Shown here in pieces: positions 55,701 through 64,000 of a stretch of DNA of 64,000 bases. This DNA is from Hofstenia miamia (Eukaryota; Xenacoelomorpha; Acoela; Hofsteniidae). The notes below the pieces were generated by a model. It saw nothing but the letters and a program-made list of their open reading frames with translations, had not been told where the DNA came from and made no database searches. Each line of letters opens with the position of its first letter. The first letter of the stretch is position 1. The stretch lies in the NCBI GenBank assembly GCA_900660155.1, contig CABFPE010000241.1:104358-168357 (forward strand), read 5' to 3'. Position numbers and translations under genes: made by a program.

Positions 55701-57000
55701 ATCACCACATTGTTCACAGGCATATTTTTTACACTATTTCTTAAATTCATTTGTTTGAAGGTGTTGATAATTGACCAACCAAATACATTGTTTTTGTTTT
55801 CTCATCAACCAAATAAACAACAATGCTAGCTTTATGCAATTATTCATTCTCCCATAATTTATATGTTTATCAGTTTTCCAAAACCTCTTTCAATTTGTTT
55901 GAATTTATGCACTTAATATTAATGTTGATCTCATACTCCCATTAGCTAATCTTGCAAAACAGTATACATTGCATAATATGAATTTTGGTTATGACTATAG
56001 AGCTTTCTTAAACATTGACATTTTCCTGATGCTGTATTTACTGATAAATCACATTTTTGAGGTTTACTTCATTGAGTCTCACAACTAGCTACCATTAAAA
56101 TTTCGGAATTAATATGCAAAGCAATAAATAAAAAGAATTGTATTCATAAAAAAATCATTTATTAAAACAAAACTTAAATAACTTTGTTGGATACCACAAA
56201 ACCTTCTAAAAACTGTGAGTAAACAATGGGATTTTAGTTGCAAAGGCATTTAAATGTTATGTAATCATGATGAAGCATTGTTGACGCACTCTGGTAATTG
56301 AGTTGGAGATTTTTTGACAACACTGCATTGAATCCCAGCTCAGAGCTTAGTTAATACAATTTCTCAGACTTCAGGAGAAAGGATTTGATAAGCCTCTACC
56401 TAGTAGGTGTCAAAACCATATCCAAGAAATTATTTTGCAGTACTTACTGAGCTATTGTTTTCCTATGAATACAAAATTTCGTTTTGAGTTGTGTGAGGCA
56501 TACAAGTTCCAACAATTAGCACAAACTACCATTAATTCACAGTGGCAAATAGAACTCCAAATAGGTATTTGCTCTGATTTCAGCAGCTAAGGAAACATAT
56601 TATCGGAGGAGTTGAACTGAAGTCCTTCCTATAAAAAGCTTAAATTTCTTAACTTAAAATGAGTTGATGCAAAATAAGTGCGGCAAGAACAATTATTGGG
56701 GAAGAGGAGGCTGCAGCCACCCCCGTAGCCTCTATCTGATTTGCCCTTATTATTTTGACTCATAGGCAAGACTAGTTAAGGGCATCTTGTGACTACATTG
56801 ACCATTGCATGGGCTAAGATGCTATTCAAAGAGAACCTATGATGATCTGCAGTCTACCATTACTGCAATTAATTACTTTAAATATCCTGTTTCTGCAAAC
56901 ACTGGAAGCAGGAACCATCTGTGCTTGACTTGCCTCATTCCAACATTGCTGCGGACAGCTGTGAAGCTGGAGGACAGCCGAACTTCGTGCAGACAGAAAA
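52736..57000. other. CpG-poor non-coding DNA, right of the Gypsy element
   Basis: Continuation of the CpG-poor block, with depletion weaker than on the left and fading toward 57 kb. No exon, RNA gene or named repeat recognised; frames at 55,647-55,829 and 56,805-57,008 have no recognisable content. Confidence 0.55.
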
Positions 57001-58059
57001 GTAGCTGAAAAACAAATTTAACACTAATGTACAAATTTAAGACAGTTTAAAAAATATTACAATGTTGTAATTACTTTTTTTACTTCATTTCTATTATTGT
57101 TGTGGGTGATTTTTGTGTTACCAGAATATGCAGCATTTAACCGTTTGATGAAATATTTAGTTGTCATAGGCGCGGAAAGTTTTCAGGTCATTTTTGTGAA
57201 TTTTACAATTTCTGGGTTAAAAATCTGAAGTGTGCATATATATGAATTTGCTTTGTAGCTCTTAATTTTATATTGATTTTATTGTTTCCAACACGTTGTA
57301 TTTTTCAAAAATTTTGTTGATGTTTTTCATAACAGTGATTATTAGATAAAAATCTCAGGCTGACTGCAAGCCAAGATAAAGAAAATATGGGTAGCGCCCC
57401 AGACTGGTGTGATTTTTAAAAAACTGAGTGGCTTGTTGAGCAAGCATTTGGGCGGTGGGTCTAAAATAACGGATTGCTTCCACCCTTGGTTCCTTGGATC
57501 TAATTTAGAATTGCTACTGCTAAGAAATAAAGAAACCCTAATATTTTGCATAATACTTCATTACTAGCATATATTGCGAAAGTTGTACATAAAGTTTATT
57601 TCAATAAATAAGTCAGTTTAAAGGAAACGCCTCCTTGGCAATAGTAAGCTCTACTTTTCTTTTAGAACGTTGGTGTACGAAATTTCTTTCATTGTAAACT
57701 GCTCTCACAAAACAGTCAGCAACAGTGTCAAAGTGAAATTTTTTATGTCCGATAAAAGTCCAGGCGTTAATGAATCCAGTGTAAAATTTATTTGTAACAG
57801 AATATTAAAGTGTTTTTTAATAAATTGTTTAACAACACCAAAAGAACGAAATGATAAGCTAAACCTGTTATTTTGCTTCTAAAATATGGACTTGTATTGT
57901 ATTATAAAACATTATAAACCTCAGAAATAATCGAGCAGCTTGTAAATTTTGGACCTTCAACATAAAATGAGTATACTGATAACAATTCTGAAAGAGTTAA
58001 TGAACTACACAAAACATAATATTAAGCTTTACACTATGATGTTTAAACACTATGCTCAA
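57001..58059. other. Non-coding, CpG returns to normal
   Basis: AT-rich DNA with a slightly GC-richer patch at 57,350-57,560 that has an open minus-strand frame of no recognisable family. Nothing else seen. Confidence 0.45.
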
Positions 58060-58330
58060 TCATTTCAATGTTTTGAGTCAATTGATTCATTGGTAGTTAG
58101 TTCTAGAGCTAACTTCTCTTAGTTTAAAAATTTTGATTGCAATATTTGAATCCTCTCCATTACCATTTAATTATATCTTTTCTAGACTTATAGAAATATC
58201 TTTTGATATTGCTTCTAATAATCGTCAATTTATTCAGTTGCTTAATTTCTCTAGTTAGCTCATTCCAACGTTTCATAGAGGTATTAGTGAATGAATTTCT
58301 CATTATATACTTTTTCCAAGGAGCAGATCT
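58060..58330 (-). pseudogene. LINE C-terminal fragment
   Basis: The minus strand reads NSFTNTSMKRWNELTREIKQ, then LNKLTIIRSNIKRYFYKSRK. This matches the C-terminal theme of the two LINEs near 1.2 kb (NSFLNSAVDLWKKLPIEIKQ) and 8.5 kb (NSFLHTAINMWNELTKYIKQ). A short 3' relic only. Confidence 0.7.
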
Positions 58331-58985
58331 AATATTCTAATTATGCATGTATATTTTACGAGATTAATGAAGTTGATCTTATCATAGAGGTTAATATTTA
58401 ACTTATGTAAGTAACAATTTTTTCAAATTATTTTTTAAATACAGTACTTAGTTGCGGTATGATTACAATTTGAGTGAGGCAAAATAGTGAGAAAATTTAA
58501 CACAGTTATACTAGATTTCTTGACTGCATTTTTAATTGATTTATTTGAATAAGATAACATTGTATCATCAGCTTATGCGGAAGGTCACAGTAATAAATTT
58601 TTTGCTGATGCGGCAAAAACGCAACATATTGTCTTTTCTACACTTTCCTGCTATAGTCATGTGAATATTTGTAATGCGTTTATTTGAGTTTTGTATACTT
58701 CTTAATTTGCAAATGCGAAATGATATCAGTAATTGATGAATGACACTATAGTGTTATTGTAAATTCGTTGCGGATACGATAGTTTGTGACTTCGGTTCTT
58801 AGTCCTTTCAGGAAAATTGAAATCCCTGATCTGCTGGGATCAGATGGGTAACGACTTTGAAGGTGATCGGGCCGGGCATGCGTGCTCAGAACGTAGAATG
58901 GACATTTTTTCAATGATCTCAATTCCTAACACCGTTTCTGTAGAGATTATTATTGATATATGAGAAATTTCTATATATCTATGCC

Positions 58986-60993
58986 TGGGATGTCATAGAT
59001 CCACAAAATTTGACCCATGACATACGTGACCCACATCATTTTGACCCATGACCCACAATGTTTGACCCATGACCAACGCAGGAAATTATTTGTCACACAC
59101 AATTTTTATTTATATACCCCGTGAAACAAATTAGATCTCAAGTATATTTACTTATATCAAAATCTTGTTTTTTGAAAGACTTTTTTGACGACAACTTGTG
59201 ACTACCCGGCATCATCCCCATCTGGTATTCAGGCCATCTGTGTATGCTTAGCGCCTTGTCGCAAGCATGCATTAACATATATATAAACAAAATACAAGCA
59301 TATTATCTATATTTACTACCTCTTATTTTAAGGATATATTGCTTGGATATGCAAGAAAGTATTATTTTCCTTAAAACATTGCATAAATTGTTGTAGTAAA
59401 AGAAATTAACAGCATTTTAAATGAAATTCCTCTAAAAATTGTCAATTTTTTTAGTGAAACTCCTATCGTTTTATAGAACGTGTAAAATACATATACAAAT
59501 TAAAATAAACACAAATTTTATTTTTATAACGAATTGATTTTTAAGAAATGCTTGGATAAAAGAGGAGCAGAATATAAATGCTCTTGTTATGGTTCCTTTT
59601 TCTTCAGGTTTGTTTACATGCAAACTACTAAATTCCCTTGTCCGCAGAACACTAAATTAGCGTCCTGGATCCCTCACAAATCGAATGGGGATTAACATCT
59701 AATTTTTTATCAATTAATCTAATTTTTGCTGACATTTTAATCGCTCCGTACCCCACCCGACCCGAAATCAGGTCGGGTTTATTCGGGTACCCGATGTCAC
59801 TCTCTAATATGCACATATTAGTCAGTACATTAAGCAAATTATCCAGTTAGGTTCCTTTTTCTTCATGTGTGTTTACATGCAAACTACTAAATTCCCTTGT
59901 CCGCAGAACACTAAATTAGCGTCCTGGATCCCTCACAAATCGAATGGTGATTAACATCTAATTTTTTATCAATTAATCTAATTTTTGCTGACATTTTAAT
60001 CGCTCCGTACCCCACCCGACCCGAAATCAGGTCGGGTTTATTCGGGTACCCGATGTCACTCTCTAATATGCACATATTAGTCAGTACATTAAGCAAATTA
60101 TCCACTCAAATTCAGTGTAATGCTTAATGGCCTCTATGAGGCAAAAGGCAATATCAGTGACGTAAAAAAAATAATTTGGGCTGGGCCGGGCTTGGAACTA
60201 AAAAATCGGCCCAATTGCAACTCTGCCGTGACATACCAAATAAGCAGTATCACTTTTAGCTAAAGCTAGATCCACTGGCGCAAATGAAGTGTCTCGCTTC
60301 TTCTTGAATGGGAGCTCCATTTGTCCGGGCGCACTAACAACAGTCTTTTACAACTACGAATATGGTCCAAAAGATTCTTCGTGCCCATTTTCTTGACCAC
60401 GCTGTTCACTATCATCTAATGAAAATAGCATAGCTTGCACAAAAATCAGTCTACTCATACCCATCCAAAGACAACAGAACCATTTTCTTTACAAACATCT
60501 CCAAATTGTTTCCACACATAATCAGATGTTGACGAAGACTGCTTTGTCTTCCTAAATGTAAATGCGATTGAAGGAATTTTGTTTTGGACCTAAAGGGTCG
60601 TATACATTAAAATTCAATACAAGAAATTTAATGTTGTATGCTGTAATAAAGTTTGGTTTACGCATGTTTATCTCAAAATTATTACGTGAAAATAACTGAT
60701 TTAATTTCCACTTTATGTAGGCAAGAGATACGAGAGTCGAGAGATATGATGTTATAGACTTTATAATAGTCCCCTGTCGATGGTGTGACACCTTGACACG
60801 GTGATAGGGCAAGTCTGAAACCAAGACCACACCAACAATTACTTTTAATTGCTTTTTGCTAGAAAAAACAAAAACGAAAATTATAAGTGCATGCAGGAGA
60901 GGTATAACTGCTGTCCTTAATTATGACCCACGCCAGGAGTGACTCATGACCCACCAAAAAGTGACCCTTTTGACCCATAGGTCATTGACAACG
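58986..60993. mobile_element. Probable 2-kb non-autonomous transposon with TGACCCA-rich ends
   Basis: CTATGCC occurs as a direct repeat at 58,979-58,985 and 60,994-61,000. Just inside both borders the sequence is built of TGACCCA/TGACCCATGACC words (59,010-59,082 and 60,924-60,985). The outer ends are loosely inverted (GGATGTCATAGATC on the left; GTTGTCAATGACC on the right, reverse complement). No transposase inside. A 7-8 bp target duplication would fit hAT, but the termini are not decisive. Confidence 0.45.
59591..60103. repeat. 259-bp tandem duplication
   Basis: Unit one starts at 59,591, unit two at 59,850, with only a few base changes and no N between them. Each unit contains the GC-rich palindromic block CCCGACCCGAAATCAGGTCG and GGGTACCCG. 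Related CGGGTCGGG / GGCCGGGC words appear at 21,190-21,245, 60,178-60,215 and 63,085-63,105, suggesting a dispersed family. Confidence 0.8.
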
Positions 60994-61000
60994 CTATGCC

Positions 61001-63169
61001 ATATATATTTCGTGTAACACTAACTTTCATGTAGATTAACTTATAGCAGGAATTACAACATCGTACATAAAATATAAGAAATATAATTCAGTGTCTTCTT
61101 CAATTTTAAGGAGCTTTTTTTCATTGTAATTATATTGATATTGTATTATTAAAAATGTTGTACTCATTTACATTATAAAGTTTTTAACTTCAGAAGACAT
61201 TCCATATCATTTGAATTTGAATTGAATAATTATAATTTACTTATTTAAAAGTCATACAAGCAGTGCACTGCAGTATCCATTTCAACATGGACTTGATTTA
61301 ATGTATTTTCATATTGTTTGATATGTTCATAATTATAGTTATGAGAGTTGATGCACGGTTTGCAAATACATGAACAAAAATTATGGAATAGTGAAAAAAC
61401 TATATTTTGTCTCGGTAGTTATTATAGCGTCACACAAATTTCTATACCTATGAAACACAATTTGATAAGTGAAAACTTTCGTTAAAGATACAAATATTAT
61501 AAATACAATCGTGAACAAAAGTGGTGCCAATTATACTTAGTGAGCTTTCGCAAGTCAGGACTAGCAATTTATAATTAGATAATACAAATTTTTTTCTTGG
61601 TTATTATTAGTCTAATCCAATGTGGCCAATCATCAATTTCTACCATCCGTTTGCACAACGACAAAGATTGCATATCGCATCCAGTCCGTATGCACTTTAC
61701 TATTCTAGGAAATTTGGCAATCCACATTAAGAAAATTTTGAGTTTCAATTTAATGTTAAATACTCATATTAATTTTGTTCAGTAATTTATTGAGCTTTTA
61801 AGTGTTTTATCATTAGAGATTTAGAAAGAAAAATTTGAAACATATTGTTTTGTTTTTAAGACTTTAAAGACCACATGTGATGATAGACAGTATGTCATCT
61901 ACCACCGTTATCTCATTTAAAAAAGGTTCACATTCGTTACTTAAGTAAAATAACCATCCAGGATTGTGGAGCAATTATGGTAAAAAAGTGTGTTACTTTT
62001 TTTGCAATTCCAGGCACTAAAAGGCAAACTTTAATAGTATAAAATTTTGAAATTAGATATTGATCATGAACATATTGGAATTGTAGTATTGGTATTGATA
62101 CTGTAGTAGTAATCGGATAAAATTTTACATAGTACAAACTCATTATTGCTTTGATCTTTGCTATTTTAAGAATGGAGGCATAGAGATTCAATCTTCTTTA
62201 ATGTAAATATATATATTCCAGTAGATTGAATAATTAGTATATTAGTTTCTATCATTGCATAAGTGATATAACGTATTTAATACAATTGACAATAAGGATA
62301 AACAAACTTGGTTACACGAACTGGTGTTTTTAAATTTCCGAGTAGATGTAAGTTTTTGCTCACACTTTTTATAGTAATGATTTTTTGTGATACAAATATT
62401 TATTTATATCTTCATAAATTCGTTTCTTTGATATTCTTTGGTCTTTCATATATATAAATATATATAGATGAAATAAAGGAAAAATTGTTGTAAACTGGCA
62501 TGTAGGTAGACAAAACAGCATTCACATGAGTCTAATATACTTTAGACCTAGGCAATTCTAAAACTGTGTGATACCTTAGAAAATATTAACACTACAAATT
62601 TTATATAAATTTATCAATTCATTAGAAGAAACGTTAATGGTTTTGTTTCTAAAATTGATTTGTACTTGCAACCTAGTAATAATTACTGGTACTTTATAAT
62701 TGATAGAATTTTGAGGTCTTTGCTATTGAAAATATACGAAAATGACACTTTCAAGTAATTTTCTCAAGTAGTTTTCAATTTTTGCATTACCATTCTACCA
62801 TTTCAATGTAAAGATTGTGTACATAGAGATCTACGGTCACTGAGTTTTGCTCATTTATGTATCCTATTTAATATATGAAGTAGAGGATTAAAAAGTACTA
62901 CTATGTATTAGTAGCAGTCTAAATGACTTTGATATTTTACAATACAGTAATATATTGTACGATCTTATGGAACACAATCTATAATTTGTGTAAATTATAT
63001 GTTATCATAATGAAAATGGTTAGTCAGAAAAACTGTTTAGTGAAAATGGGTATTCACGAGACAGCCCCATCAGACCCACAGGTCAGGCCGGGCTCGGGAT
63101 TATTTTTGGGGAAGTTGAGTAACTATTAAGTAAGTACATGTTTATTAAATTAAAATGTATACAGAGTTC
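61001..63169. other. AT-rich non-coding stretch
   Basis: No gene recognised. A short (TA)n tract lies near 62,450-62,465, and a fragment with CAGGTCAGGCCGGGCTCGGG lies at 63,080-63,099. Confidence 0.5.
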
Positions 63170-63600
63170 AACAACGATGGTATGCATGCAAATATAATTT
63201 TCCAATGATAAAATGATAACACTGATGAGACAAACGATGATGTGAAGTTGTTAGTTGTATAGATACTTAATCATGTATTGCAGAAATTGTTTCTGTCTAA
63301 ACTCTTTGTATTTACCTATTCTAAATTTTCGAGTGTACTGCAAGCGTTCTGGTTGAGTGATGATGAGAAGGCTTGGATATGTAGATAACACTTGAAATAA
63401 CGTTGTGGATAGATGTAGTCTACGGAATGAGTGTGAAATGGGTCTTTTCCTGGATTCAGATGTTCCAGATATTATTGACCTTTCAGCTCTTTTAAATTAT
63501 CTTGTGATTTTATTGTCCAAGAAATCGGGTAGAACAAGAAAACAAGGTGAGGCGTAGTCAAAAATGGAATAAATTATGTTTTCATTTATCATGCAAAATT
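63170..63600 (-). pseudogene. LINE C-terminal fragment of another family
   Basis: The minus strand reads NIIYSIFDYASPCFLVLPDF, LDNKITR, FKRAERSIISGTSESRKRPI and SHSFRRLHLSTTLFQVLSTY. The pattern YASPxFxxLPxxL followed by a basic RAERxI block is typical of the region after the RT in R1/CR1-group LINEs. Short, with at least one stop. Confidence 0.6.
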
Positions 63601-64000
63601 ATGGTACTGTTAAATCTCAATAAAATAGAGTTGGTGTTTAAATAATATTATTTAATCATATTTTAAAAGCCACGATGATTTGAATGCACAATTGTTTCAT
63701 ATTTGTGGCGATGATGTCGCTTTATGAGATAAGACTTTTAATAACTTATTTATCTACACAGTCATGTAAGCCAAACTTTGGGCCTTTTTGCGATTTTATC
63801 AATCCAAATTTACTTTAAAATTATGACCGTTTATCTCACATTTGATAGGGTTAATGAAGTTAAAAATGATGAAATTGTTTGCTTGAAAAATCTAATCTGT
63901 AAAAAACCAACTATTTTCATGAGCTTCTTAAATACCATAGCAAATATCTAATTTAAGGAAATTTTTATTCAATATCCACGATTAAATTTGATTTGCATTC

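Noticed and set aside
1-64000. tRNA or rRNA genes, CRISPR arrays, prokaryotic operons
   Set aside because: I found no cloverleaf with A/B boxes, no rRNA core text and no spaced short-repeat array. The window is plainly eukaryotic.

Overview
The window is eukaryotic and fits an AT-rich invertebrate animal genome. It has a spliced host gene, several LINE families with APE-type endonuclease and reverse transcriptase, piggyBac and hAT transposons, a Ty3/Gypsy LTR element and a run of unresolved bases (40,920-41,919). I cannot assign the phylum. Nothing prokaryotic was seen.

The only host gene I identify firmly is a DNAJC9-type J-domain histone co-chaperone on the minus strand. Its four exons (28,992-28,839; 20,315-20,087; 12,716-12,587; 10,757-10,530) splice in phase to 246 aa across 18.5 kb. 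Its introns are full of mobile DNA. Intron 1 carries a 3 kb LINE with an (AAT)n tail. Intron 2 carries a 5.4 kb TTAA-flanked transposon (12,999-18,424) that was itself invaded by a piggyBac element with an intact 554-residue transposase.

Layout: 0-9 kb is a LINE graveyard (a minus-strand copy at 0.9-2.9 kb and a plus-strand copy at 5.2-8.8 kb, the latter split by a 162-bp MITE with an 8-bp target duplication), plus a hAT transposase remnant and one unidentified terminal exon (4.0-4.2 kb). 10.5-29 kb is the DNAJC9 locus. 30.4-33 kb holds a small TATA/Inr-like promoter candidate and two head-to-head copies of the same LINE family as in intron 1. 33.4-34.4 kb holds a decayed two-part gene of unknown family. 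34.8-57 kb is strikingly poor in CpG, as expected of germline-methylated DNA. It contains a probable host exon (37.27-37.41 kb) and small inverted-repeat elements, and it is interrupted by the gap and by a CpG-rich Gypsy element (41.9-52.7 kb). 57-64 kb is AT-rich with LINE tails and a probable 2-kb non-autonomous transposon carrying a 259-bp tandem duplication.

The most unusual signals are: (1) the Gypsy LTRs each carry a ~210-codon open frame whose middle third is almost unrelated between the two LTRs while the length stays in frame; (2) the Gypsy element has a long third ORF with an eight-fold basic repeat where an env would normally sit; (3) the TTAA element has two divergent genes and a transposase-like protein I cannot place with confidence; (4) the CpG-desert block; (5) every single-N gap in the window is flanked by duplicated sequence, which points to unmerged haplotypes or contig ends rather than biology.
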